A stretch of DNA of 47,572 nt from Clostridium sp. (GCA_022782605.1 JALFMW010000389.1:1-47572), one strand, 5' to 3'; shown: positions 34,841 to 42,183, counted from the stretch's first letter. Made by a program: numbers and translations. The notes: a model not told the origin generated them from the sequence alone.

Positions 34841-35573
34841 TTAGTCCATATCATAATAACCTAAACCATAAACTCCACCTTCACCATCATCAGGATATTC
34901 AGTATTATCATTTAGTTTAATTCTATCTAAAATACTTTGTTCTTTACTTTGTTCTGCTTTGTGCATATCTACTTCTTTAAGGTCATAAGGTAAAGCCATA
35001 ACTAAGTATCTCATAGCGTCCATTAAGTGGTTTTGTTTTTCTGTAGGTTCATCTTTACTTATACCATCTTTATCTTTTTTCCATAGATACTTTTGTGCCT
35101 CTTGGTTTAAATTTACACAACTAGAAAATACTTTTAATTTACCTTGATACATAAAGTCTCTAACTCTTTCTATACCATCAAATATAGAGTTGTTTCCTTC
35201 TTCTAGCCATAATCCTGATACATTATAGAAATAATCTCTATATGATACACCATCTCTATCATTTCTATTTCTTACTGATGGGTCTGCAATTATATTTTTA
35301 TACATTCTACAGCCCATAACTTTTTCTTTTATTCTTCTTGCATGGTAAGTAACAGGTTTTTCTGAAACATAATATTCATCATAAATGTAACAAATACCAT
35401 TTTTACTATCTATTGCACCACAACACAAACAAGTCTCATCAGTCCAACCTTTATCAAACCCAAATATTCTAAGCCAGTCATCAGGTATTGGAAAAGGGTC
35501 AACAAGACAATCTTTCCAGTCTGGATATACAGCACCTTCTTTTACTTCTAAGTAACAATAAATATATTTTCTT
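34841..35573 (-). CDS. terL: Large terminase, exon 3 (nuclease domain)
   Basis: This exon holds the RNase-H-like nuclease that cuts concatemeric DNA: GFDKGWTDET (first Asp), IIADPSVRNRND (second), and QNHLMDAMRYLVM (third). The coding frame joins exon 2 to give DKWIRKYIYCYLEVKEGAVYPDW, which has the spacing expected in terminases. The first Met inside this exon is at 35428 but that would lack the first strands, so the exon start at 35573 after the intron is preferred. The exact 3' splice site could shift (35570 is also in frame). Confidence 0.8.
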
Positions 35574-35610
35574 CCTTTTTGTTCAACAAGGGTCGTTAAT
35601 CCTTGCCAGT

Positions 35611-36093
35611 CTAATCAATATATTTCCAAATATAACCTTTAGCAGTTTTTCTGTTCCCTCTACAAACATCTGCGACATGTGTTGAACCTATATAATCTTG
35701 TGCATCTGTAAGTGTTTGAAACTCTCTTAACAAATTTCCTTGTTTATCAAATTGTCCAACTTTTCTAACATTCCAATATCTACAGTTTTCTTTTTGTGTA
35801 CACCATCTTAGATTATCGAACCTATTATTTGTTCTATTATGGTCTATATGGTCAACATAGTTAGCACCTTTAACTTTTTCTAAAAATAACTCTGCTACTA
35901 ATCTATGGATACATACTGTTTTACCTTTTCCATTCTTGTATAACCTACAGTGTACATAATTTGTATTAATATTACTAAAGGTTTTTAGTAACCCACCCTT
36001 AACTCTTTCTCTAGGGTAAGTATATATATTACCATAGTTACTTATCTTATAAAGACCTTCATAACCTGGTATATCTTTAAATATTTCTTTCAT
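35611..36093 (-). CDS. HNH homing endonuclease of intron 2, 160 aa
   Basis: NUMOD4-type start (IPGYEGLYKISNYGNIYTYPR), then an HNH core CIHRLVAELFLEK...NYVDHIDHNRTNNRFDNLRWCTQKENCRYW with the two His and Asn residues, and a NUMOD1-like DNA-binding end (DAQDYIGSTHVADVCRGNRKTAKGYIWKYI, in two parts). It has its own promoter at 36113-36141. It cleaves intronless terL alleles to spread the intron. Unlike its cousin in intron 1 it lies after the ribozyme core. Confidence 0.9.
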   Translation of the reverse strand: MKEIFKDIPGYEGLYKISNYGNIYTYPRERVKGGLLKTFSNINTNYVHCRLYKNGKGKTVCIHRLVAELFLEKVKGANYVDHIDHNRTNNRFDNLRWCTQKENCRYWNVRKVGQFDKQGNLLREFQTLTDAQDYIGSTHVADVCRGNRKTAKGYIWKYID

Positions 36094-36112
36094 TTTTCAA
36101 TCACCTATTGGT

Positions 36113-36141
36113 ATTATACCAAATAGTAGACTGTATATCAA
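36113..36141 (-). promoter_or_regulatory. Promoter inside intron 2 for the endonuclease
   Basis: Minus-strand TTGATA at 36141-36136, 17-base spacer, perfect TATAAT at 36118-36113, 20 bases upstream of the endonuclease ATG at 36093. It is one of the best sigma-A-like promoters in the window. Confidence 0.75.
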
Positions 36142-36363
36142 TTAGACATCTATATATTTCTATATAGAGCAGACTATATCTTCTACCTATTAAGGTAGCA
36201 CCGTACTTCCACCCACTTGGGTGTACTCTCTTGAGAGATAGTCGTTGAACCTTCCTATTTCTAGGCTCGGCTGCTGATTGCCCTCAGCGTTATCTGTTAG
36301 GGTTTCCCAGCAATTCTCGGTGTTTTCATTTATGCTTTACAGCATAACGGGACTATTTTATTA

Positions 36364-36973
36364 ATCCATTTATCACTTTTACCTACACATAAATCTTGGA
36401 TAAATGTACTATGCAAATATTTATTATCTGGTGTTGCACTAAGAAATGAGTGGTAAGATTTTTCAGGGTTCTTTACTTTTAGTTTATTATAGGAAGATGT
36501 ATCAACACTCTTACTAGCAAAAATTCTATCAGACCTTAATAAGAACTCATCTCTTATCCAGCCATCTTCTGGGTTGCTTTCTACTATTCCCATAAAATTA
36601 TGTTCTATTTCTTTACCTTCTCTATCTTTAACAATAGCAGCAGCATTTCTTAAACGAGCAGTAAGTTGTATAAATATTTTGTAATCTACACCACTTGCCT
36701 CTATTATCCAGAAAGCAGTAAGGTTTAAAGACCTCAATTTTTCTTCATCATTACTTGCATATACAATTATCTCGTGTCCATTTGTAAGTGTATATTTTGG
36801 AAGTGGTGTCTTTGTCTGTTTAGATATAAACCAAGGTGGAATAAATTTTTCCAACTCTGGAAGTACAGCCTCTTTAACTTGTTGTAATGACTGAGCAGTA
36901 ATAAGAGTTCTACCATTTGCTACTGATAAAGCATGTGATGAAATTTCTGCAGCGTCCATTGTAGTTTTTCCTG
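36364..36973 (-). CDS. terL: Large terminase, exon 2 (ATPase domain)
   Basis: Joined to exon 1 it completes the Walker A motif GGFGSGKTT (72-80 of the spliced protein). It contains SLQQVKEAVLPELEKFIP, a Walker-B-like LTAFWIIEASG, GIVESNPEDGWIRDEF and SATPDNKYLHSTFIQDLC, the standard order of a phage terminase ATPase. Lengths of the exons are 226, 610 and 733 bases; together 1569 bases, exactly 523 codons including the stop, so the splice model stays in frame throughout. Read alone it would begin at an internal ATG in the Walker region (36959) and lack the P-loop. Confidence 0.85.
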
Positions 36974-37117
36974 CATTGTATTCAACAGAGGTCGTTAATC
37001 TCTGCCAGTTCTCTTATGAACTTCTTATATTTTCATATAAGAGTAGACTATATCTTCATACATAAGTATGCACTCTATTTCCACTCACTTGAGTGTACTC
37101 CCTTACATTCATCAGGG

Positions 37118-37654
37118 TTAGTCGTTACACCTTTTCCAATAGTAACCTCCAGATGTTTTTTGTTTTCCTTTTAAAACTTTTTCTATTCCTGAACGAGAAA
37201 CACCTGTTTCTCTACTTGCTTTAGAAATAGTATCAAAAGTACTAACAACTTTACCATCTTTAATTTGTTCAACTTTATAACCACAAAAATTTTTAATATC
37301 TCCTACAACATCTATTAAACCGTTTTCAACAGCGTGTATTATATTTTCTCTTGGTGTAACCCATTCTAGGTTATCAACACAATTATTAAGTTTATTACCA
37401 TCTTTGTGATTAACTTGTGGTTTATTTTCAGGATTATCTATAAAGGCTTGTGCTACAAGTCTATGTATTTTAGGTAATTTAACAATATTCTTATTTCTAA
37501 GTCTACACATATAGTATCCATAGTTATCTAAAATTTTAGACATATGTCTACCACCATTGACAGTACCATTTCTTTCTATAGATTTAACATTTCCTAAATT
37601 TGATACTTCATATAATCCTTCAAAACCTACAACTGGTTTCCATAATTCTTCCAT
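37118..37654 (-). CDS. HNH homing endonuclease of intron 1, 178 aa
   Basis: NUMOD4 start (PVVGFEGLYEVSNLGNVKSI), HNH core (IHRLVAQAFIDNP...QVNHKDGNKLNNCVDNLEWVTPRENIIHA) and a NUMOD1-like end (DTISKASRETGVSRSGIEKV, then KGKQKTSGGYYWK). Its last codons, including the stop TAA at 37120-37118, overlap the R segment of the ribozyme core, so protein and RNA constrain one another there. It has its own promoter at 37676-37704 and an AAGGAG site. Confidence 0.9.
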   Translation of the reverse strand: MEELWKPVVGFEGLYEVSNLGNVKSIERNGTVNGGRHMSKILDNYGYYMCRLRNKNIVKLPKIHRLVAQAFIDNPENKPQVNHKDGNKLNNCVDNLEWVTPRENIIHAVENGLIDVVGDIKNFCGYKVEQIKDGKVVSTFDTISKASRETGVSRSGIEKVLKGKQKTSGGYYWKRCND

Positions 37655-37675
37655 AAAATCTCCTTTTTTGCTTTT

Positions 37676-37704
37676 ATTTTAGCAAAAAATTAAGGAGGTT
37701 TCAA
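37676..37704 (-). promoter_or_regulatory. Promoter inside intron 1 for the endonuclease
   Basis: Minus-strand TTGAAA at 37704-37699, 17-base spacer, TAAAAT at 37681-37676, about 22 bases before the endonuclease ATG at 37654. Confidence 0.65.
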
Positions 37705-37800
37705 TAGGTGTTCTATTAGAACTTGGCTCGGTATTGTCCTCAGCATTACCTGTTAGGAGGTCCACCGAATTAAGAGTGTTTTACTTGAGCCATTATATTA

Positions 37801-38026
37801 ACCCAAATCCTCCAATGTTAAGTCTAAACTTAGCCTTACTTTTGTGAAAAGCAACTTGGTGTGGGGCTGGTTTATAATCAATTAGTGTTGCAAGACAAGT
37901 GTCACAGCGTCCATAAAAAACACTATCGTGTACTTTTATTTTTCCACCACAAAGTGGGCATTTATATATTCTATACCCATCATCAGAGAATTCTAGGAAT
38001 TTTAATTCATCTAGTTTTTGGTTCAT
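37801..38026 (-). CDS. terL: Large terminase, exon 1 (zinc ribbon and start of Walker A)
   Basis: Starts at ATG 38026 after AAAGGAGGTGATG. Residues 23-44 form a zinc ribbon (C23, C26, C41, C44), seen in some Firmicute phage terminases. It ends KFRLNIGGFG plus one base (T at 37801) of the split Ser codon; the intron then introduces a stop two codons later. The whole spliced gene is 34841-38026 with two introns removed: 522 aa. Confidence 0.85.
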
Positions 38027-38064
38027 TTACATCACCTCCTTTATATTTATTCATCTAGTCCTCA

Positions 38065-38511
38065 TCATTCTAAGAAGTCATCTCTTTTTTCAGGTAAACG
38101 AATAAGCACTATATTTGAATTATTAACTTGTGGTCCATTTTCCTGCATAGCCTTTTTAATACTAACAGCACCTTTGTCACCCTCTGCAAGTCCCTGGTCT
38201 GCCATCATATTTATCTTTTCATCTCTAAAAGATTTAATATATTTACGAACTGAGGGGTAATTTAGGAAGTCTTTCCACGCATCAATAGTGTAAAATGGAA
38301 TTTTTGAGTTCATTTCTATTGAGGTTTTATACATATTTTCAGAAAAATCTTCTAAAAACATAGTAGCCATTGAAATCATACCCATACGTTTGTCAGGATT
38401 TTCTCTTAATTTTTCATCATTTTTTAAATTTTTTATTAGTTCATTCTCATTTTCAGGTTCTTTTTCATCTTTTTTACCAATTTTTGTGATTTTTTGTGTG
38501 TTTTTTGTCAT
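38065..38511 (-). CDS. Putative small terminase or packaging partner, 148 aa
   Basis: No clear family. The first ~40 residues are highly charged (KDEKEPENENELIKNLKNDE), then helical with MGMISMATMFLEDFSENMY and IDAWKDFLNYPSVRKYIKSF, the latter HTH-like. Immediately upstream of terL, the usual place of terS. Its promoter would be at 38642 or further upstream. Confidence 0.5.
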   Translation of the reverse strand: MTKNTQKITKIGKKDEKEPENENELIKNLKNDEKLRENPDKRMGMISMATMFLEDFSENMYKTSIEMNSKIPFYTIDAWKDFLNYPSVRKYIKSFRDEKINMMADQGLAEGDKGAVSIKKAMQENGPQVNNSNIVLIRLPEKRDDFLE

Positions 38512-38540
38512 TTTTCACCACCTTACTATTAAATTTTATC

Positions 38541-38580
38541 ACAAAATAATAAAAAATGGAATAGTAGGGGAACTATTCCA
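38541..38580 (-). terminator. Terminator upstream of the packaging genes
   Basis: Minus-strand stem TGGAATAGT/ACTATTCCA with a 6-base loop, followed by TTTTTTATTATTTT. It ends a short transcript from 38642 or the fibre operon, just 30 bases before the small terminase gene, so it may be an attenuator. Confidence 0.75.
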
Positions 38581-38641
38581 AAATGTTCTTGATGGCTGTT
38601 GAGAACCAAAACGAGTTGAGACCTATTTAAGTCTCAATACA

Positions 38642-38670
38642 ATTATATAATAAGTAAGACTAAAAGTAAA
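38642..38670 (-). promoter_or_regulatory. Promoter-like site upstream of the terminase genes
   Basis: Minus-strand TTTACT at 38670-38665, 17-base spacer and TATAAT at 38647-38642. Similar to the late TTTACA-N17-TATAAT sites. Transcription would meet the terminator at 38557-38580 about 80 bases on. Confidence 0.55.
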
Positions 38671-38823
38671 GACAAGGGAGGAAAAGTATCCCTTGTCGTA
38701 GAAAGGAGTGTATTGTGTAAAGATAGAAAATAGATTAAAGGAGGCTCACAATTTGTTTATATGATTTTAATTGAATAGACTGACATAATTCTATCTATTA
38801 CACTAACTATATTATAAACTAAA

Positions 38824-38846
38824 AAAGGTCTAATTACTAGACCTTT
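38824..38846 (-). terminator. Stem-loop after the fibre genes
   Basis: Nine-bp stem AAAGGTCTA/TAGACCTTT with loop ATTAC (plus-strand view GTAAT on minus). On the minus strand it is followed by TTTAG only, so it is a moderate terminator for the fibre operon. Confidence 0.55.
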
Positions 38847-38923
38847 GAATTACATTTCATTTAATTTTCTAATATAATTATATTATATCACCAGTTTTTC
38901 CAGCATTTCACTATTTCAAATAA

Positions 38924-39439
38924 TTATACACCTAAGACATAAGTTAATACCCAGTGGTTATTTGTAGTTGTAATTCCACTATTACCTTTTGTAGCACCAG
39001 TTGAATTCTCATTATGTCCTTTAATCTTATCATCAAACAAATATACATATTTAGTACCAATTTTACTTGCTTGTGAAGTTGCTAGATAGCATACTACTCC
39101 TCTACTGGAATTAATTATTACTTGCCATTTAGGAATGAAAGTAAAATTATAATCCCAAGGCTGTGGTGCACCATCGCTATATGCTTGCCAAACAAGAACT
39201 ATTCCAGTTTTTTGTTCGCTAACTTTTTGTGATAAATTAATTGTTTGACTACCTACCATAAAATAATAATCTGGACCCCATAAAATTTGATTATTAGTAA
39301 CAGTAGGACCACTATTTGTAGCACTTATAACATTGTTCTCATCAATTACAATACCATCTCCAGCAGTTAACATCTGTAGTTTTCTTGTTTCACCATCTTC
39401 TATATTGTCTAAATTACTTAATTTAGAATATAATTTCAT
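38924..39439 (-). CDS. Fibre tip / receptor-binding candidate, 171 aa
   Basis: N-terminal adaptor-like segment LTAGDGIVIDENNVISA, matching TAGNGIKIENNTIS in the next fibre, then a beta-rich C-terminal domain (YYFMVGSQTINL, PWDYNFTFIPKWQVIINSS). It is the last in a run of three fibre genes. Likely the distal binding module. Confidence 0.6.
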   Translation of the reverse strand: MKLYSKLSNLDNIEDGETRKLQMLTAGDGIVIDENNVISATNSGPTVTNNQILWGPDYYFMVGSQTINLSQKVSEQKTGIVLVWQAYSDGAPQPWDYNFTFIPKWQVIINSSRGVVCYLATSQASKIGTKYVYLFDDKIKGHNENSTGATKGNSGITTTNNHWVLTYVLGV

Positions 39440-39449
39440 GTTATACCTC

Positions 39450-40691
39450 CTATGCTATTATAACAATTTTAAATGTTTGTTCATTATTAGAATATACACC
39501 ATAAAAATTTAAACTTATTTGGTTAGTTGAAAATGCAGTACCATCAACCATAACTAATTGATTACTAGCATTATACACAGAAAACAATACATCTTGTGTA
39601 TGCAAATTATGTGTTATATTTGTAGTATAATCACTTTTTTTAGCAGGTATAGTTATTTGTTGCACATATTTATGTATAGTTGACTGACTTATCTCCACAT
39701 AAGTACTACCACTCCAACGATATGCTTTACTTGTATTAATATCCACATATATCTTACCAGTTTCTGGTGTTATTAGTTGTGTATGGGCACTATCTGTATA
39801 GAACTTACCATTATAATAGTAACCCTCTACGACGTCGTCCACATAACTAGGAAGTTGACTAGATGGAACTTTACCAGTATTGTCAAGACTTGCCACACCA
39901 TTTGCAGAACCTTTTTGTGTTATATCTAAAAAGTTACTATCTACATAAACCCCTAACTCTTGGGCTTTATCATCTACATATTTCTTAGTTGCTGGTGAGC
40001 CATCATATAAAGGTGTATAAGGTGTAGTATAGTCTGTATTAGTTGCTAATACTCTCAAACTCTCTGGTACATAGTTATTAAATGTCACTATAACCCCACT
40101 GGTACTCTCATTTGTTAAAGTAACTGTAATGTCAGGACTTTGTGTAGATATTATCTCATGTGTACTGTTGTCAGTTGTTTCTATTAATGTGATGTCGTAC
40201 CCAAAGCACTTGCGAAGTACTATAGTAGTTGATGATGTAGAATATAATGAGTAAACTCCAAGTTTATCATAGAACACATCTTTAGCAGTGTCATTGATAG
40301 GACTTAGCACGAACATAAGCCCTTTACTTGTACCAATATTCGCAACGACATTACTAAACACGCTCTCTAGTGCTGTTTGTAAGTCTGTTTCTGATGTTAC
40401 AGTCGCTGGTATTGTGTAGTTATATATTAGTAAGTCCTCACTTTGATATCCATAGGCATTACTAATAGTGTTATTCTCTATCTTAATACCATTTCCTGCA
40501 GTGTATGTAGCACCTTGTTGTATTGCTGCTATATCTCTCCACTCAGTGCCATCATATATATACCCAGTCTTATCTGTAGTGTCAAAGTATATTTGACCTA
40601 CTACTGGGTTATTTGGAGCAGTTGCTAAGTTTTGCACTCTAGCATTTTGTAATTCATTTTTGTTTAAGTCTATATTACTTAAATATCGCAT
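39450..40691 (-). CDS. Tail fibre protein, 413 aa
   Basis: N-terminal MRYLSNIDLNKNELQNARVQN and GQIYFDTTDKTGYIYDGTEW are typical of Firmicute phage fibres. TAGNGIKIENNTIS adaptor; ANGVASLDNTGKVPSSQLP coat-like repeat near residue 240, and a beta C-terminal domain (ITHNLHTQDVLFSVYN) similar in style to the neighbouring 134-aa protein (ITHNLGKYPSVTIVD). AAGGAGATGAT site. Confidence 0.75.
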   Translation of the reverse strand: MRYLSNIDLNKNELQNARVQNLATAPNNPVVGQIYFDTTDKTGYIYDGTEWRDIAAIQQGATYTAGNGIKIENNTISNAYGYQSEDLLIYNYTIPATVTSETDLQTALESVFSNVVANIGTSKGLMFVLSPINDTAKDVFYDKLGVYSLYSTSSTTIVLRKCFGYDITLIETTDNSTHEIISTQSPDITVTLTNESTSGVIVTFNNYVPESLRVLATNTDYTTPYTPLYDGSPATKKYVDDKAQELGVYVDSNFLDITQKGSANGVASLDNTGKVPSSQLPSYVDDVVEGYYYNGKFYTDSAHTQLITPETGKIYVDINTSKAYRWSGSTYVEISQSTIHKYVQQITIPAKKSDYTTNITHNLHTQDVLFSVYNASNQLVMVDGTAFSTNQISLNFYGVYSNNEQTFKIVIIA

Positions 40692-40703
40692 TTTATCATC
40701 TCC

Positions 40704-40735
40704 TTAATTTATTAATTTATTAATTTATTAATTTT
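40704..40735. repeat. Octamer tandem repeat between two fibre genes
   Basis: Four copies of TTAATTTA, the last with one change, directly after the stop of the 134-aa gene and before the ribosome site of the 413-aa gene. Very AT-rich spacer, possibly a slippage-prone site that tunes spacing. Confidence 0.8.
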
Positions 40736-41138
40736 AGTTTAGATATGCTGTGCCTCCAAATGCTGCACTAAATGTCACCTTAAGGTTATTCTCAGACACA
40801 TATGTTATATCCCCCACTACGACACTTCCTGCACTATCTACTATTGTCACACTAGGGTATTTACCTAGGTTATGTGTTATATCCCATATTTTGTCTGGTG
40901 TACCTTTTGTATATATAAAGTTCTTATCATCTCCTGTAAGTCCTAACTCACTACTTGTCTTATTCCCCTCTAAGATGACACCATTTATCTTAGGCTTATT
41001 ATCTAGGTCATTATAGTTACTTGTTCCACTACCCCCACCACTCTTATTTGCTAGAATTGCTTGTTTAGTTCTAAGTGGTGTCATATATGTTTTATTATCT
41101 ACACCATTCTCAGCCTGTGATTTCGTTGCTGGTAACAT
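40734..41138 (-). CDS. Fibre-associated protein, first gene of the minus arm, 134 aa
   Basis: NDLDNKPKINGVILEGNKTS is a common collar segment of phage fibres, and ITHNLGKYPSVTIVDSAG...VVVGDITYVSENNLKVTF is a small beta domain seen at fibre ends. AAGGTGA site. It follows the G-less leader of the minus-arm promoter. Confidence 0.7.
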   Translation of the reverse strand: MLPATKSQAENGVDNKTYMTPLRTKQAILANKSGGGSGTSNYNDLDNKPKINGVILEGNKTSSELGLTGDDKNFIYTKGTPDKIWDITHNLGKYPSVTIVDSAGSVVVGDITYVSENNLKVTFSAAFGGTAYLN

Positions 41139-41246
41139 TTATATTCACCTTCTTTCTATTCTTGTTTGATGGGTATTTGGTTTTGTTTTGTTTTGTGTTT
41201 TGTGTTGGTGTTGTGTTTTGGTTTTTCTTTTGATATTTATATTTAT

Positions 41247-41275
41247 ATTATATCATTTTTTTATGAGAGAGACAA
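41247..41275 (-). promoter_or_regulatory. Main promoter of the virion arm
   Basis: Minus-strand TTGTCT at 41275-41270, 17-base spacer and TATAAT at 41252-41247, giving a start about 100 bases before the first fibre gene. Its leader has a stretch without G or U residues. Confidence 0.65.
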
Positions 41276-41382
41276 TTGTTATGTTTACTAATAATACCCA
41301 ACCCCAAGCCCCCGTGCCAGATGACAGTTCCATTCAAATCCCACCCCCCACAATCGCACGCACACACACACACGCACATTAT

Positions 41383-41435
41383 TTATTTATTTTATATTAT
41401 TTATTTATTTTAAGATGTTTAATATAACATATATG
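41383..41435. repeat. 53-bp direct repeat, copy 1
   Basis: Identical to 41455-41507 (offset 72). It consists of TTTATTTATTTTA-like tracts and ends AAGATGTTTAATATAACA then TATATG. Perfect repetition in non-coding AT-rich DNA is a typical iteron or unwinding-element pattern. Confidence 0.85.
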
Positions 41436-41454
41436 TTCCATTAACTTATTATTA

Positions 41455-41507
41455 TTATTTATTTTATATTATTTATTTATTTTAAGATGTTTAATATAAC
41501 ATATATG
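41455..41507. repeat. 53-bp direct repeat, copy 2
   Basis: Second copy of the repeat at 41383-41435, with no mismatch. The bases between copies (TTCCATTAACTTATTATTA) are unrelated. Confidence 0.85.
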
Positions 41508-41903
41508 ACCTATTTATATTAGATTATTTATTTATTTTATTTTATTTCATTTATTTACTTTGGTTTAGAACCTTGCTGAAGGCAAATATCATTATTCTTG
41601 TAAAATTAACTTTTTTATATAAAATATGTGTATATACACATAAAAAACTATCCATATTTTTTTTTTATTTTTTTTTATTTATTTATTTATTTTATTTTAT
41701 TCACTTTATTCTATTTGTTCACTTTGTACTAGTTTTTGAAATTTATACTATTTATATATATTTATATGTATTTACACATATTTTATATAAAAAACTTAAT
41801 TTCTACGATATATACATTTTCATTCCTAGAAAGGTTTTACACCACATTAAACAAACTAAAAAAAGTGAATAAATTAAAAAAATTAAAAAAATTAAAAAAA
41901 GTG

Positions 41904-41932
41904 TTGACATTTATGTTATTATTTGATATACT
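41904..41932 (+). promoter_or_regulatory. Early plus-arm promoter 1
   Basis: TTGACA at 41904-41909, 17-base spacer, TATACT at 41927-41932, preceded by A-tracts repeated every 10 bases (AAATTAAAAA units at 41874-41900), which act as an UP element or bend the DNA. Bases after the -10 match promoter 2 for about 25 bases. Confidence 0.85.
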
Positions 41933-42093
41933 TAAATCACTCAAGACAAAGAGCAGAAAGAAAAGTTAATATATAGTATAAACGTTGTTTGTGTATATTC
42001 TACAGGTTTAATGTAGTAAGACTTGGGGCTTACCAACCTAGGAAAGCAAATAATGAAATCACTAGAAATATATTAATTGTGTTATATACTCAA

Positions 42094-42109
42094 TGACTAT
42101 TAATAGTCA
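42094..42109. promoter_or_regulatory. 16-bp perfect palindrome, operator candidate
   Basis: TGACTATTAATAGTCA lies between the two early promoters. A perfect dyad of this size fits a dimeric repressor or activator site. No such protein is identified in the window, apart from the small HTH candidates. Confidence 0.5.
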
Positions 42110-42183
42110 AGTCACTAAAAACACAAAAAGCAAATTGTTAGAGTAAACAAAACAACTAGAAAAAACTAAACAAAAGAAAAAAC

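Larger units (their letters stand above)
35574..36363 (-). ncRNA. Group I intron 2 in terL, 790 nt
   Basis: On the minus strand, the core is 5' of the endonuclease gene: IGS GTCC pairs with exon end GGAT (U-G at the splice site), a hairpin TTATGCT/AGCATAA follows as P2, then GGGAAACCC, GCTGAGGGCAATCAGC, the R segment TTCAACGACTA (GACTA at 36243-36239) and the S segment AAGATATAGTC at 36182-36172, which pair as P7. Near the 3' end, CAAGG(N9)CCTTG (35605-35601/35591-35587) corresponds to CAGAG(N9)CTCTG in intron 1: four of five base pairs are kept by paired changes or identity. It begins TAATAAAATA, like intron 1 (TAATATAATG). Confidence 0.8.
36974..37800 (-). ncRNA. Group I intron 1 in terL, 827 nt
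   Basis: Minus strand: the exon ends TTGGGT, the intron starts TAATATAATG and the IGS GCTCAA (37790-37785) pairs with TTGGGT, with U-G at the splice site. Core segments: GAGGACAATACCGAGCC, then after the endonuclease gene the R segment AACGACTA (GACTA 37123-37119) and S AAGATATAGTC (37056-37046) as P7, and the CAGAG(N9)CTCTG stem (37004-36986). The 3' end is G at 36974. The exon end and intron start look like the well-known T4 td intron (from memory). The endonuclease gene lies between the Q and R segments. Confidence 0.85.
38512..38923. other. Gene-free 412-base stretch with five stem-loops
   Basis: Between the fibre operon and the terminase operon. In order: 38557-38565/38572-38580 (9 bp, terminator on minus), 38616-38622/38631-38637 (7 bp), 38671-38679/38689-38697 (9 bp), a long-range 38715-38728/38789-38803 (14 bp plus one bulged base), and 38824-38832/38838-38846 (9 bp). 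A minus-strand promoter-like TTTACT-N17-TATAAT is at 38642-38670. No coding potential. It probably holds a small RNA or a transcription-control leader; see findings. Confidence 0.6.

Noticed and set aside
36341-36363. Splice site after TTATGCT in exon 2
   Set aside because: The TTATGCT/AGCATAA hairpin is tempting as P1, but it has no U-G pair and every join gives a stop codon or a frame shift. It is better read as P2.
35575-37010. Open frames WQRLTTSVEYNAGKTT and WQGLTTLVEQKGRK as alternative exon starts
   Set aside because: The similar peptides come from a covarying RNA stem at the 3' end of both introns; the U-G splice model gives a proper Walker A motif and the right total length instead.
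41310-41345. tRNA-like T-arm (TTCAAATCCCACC)
   Set aside because: No matching acceptor, D or anticodon arms could be found around it.
41188-41969. Three plus-strand ORFs of 77-99 codons in the control region
   Set aside because: They lack ribosome sites, are low-complexity translations of T-, TG- and TA-rich DNA, and cross the repeats and promoter elements.
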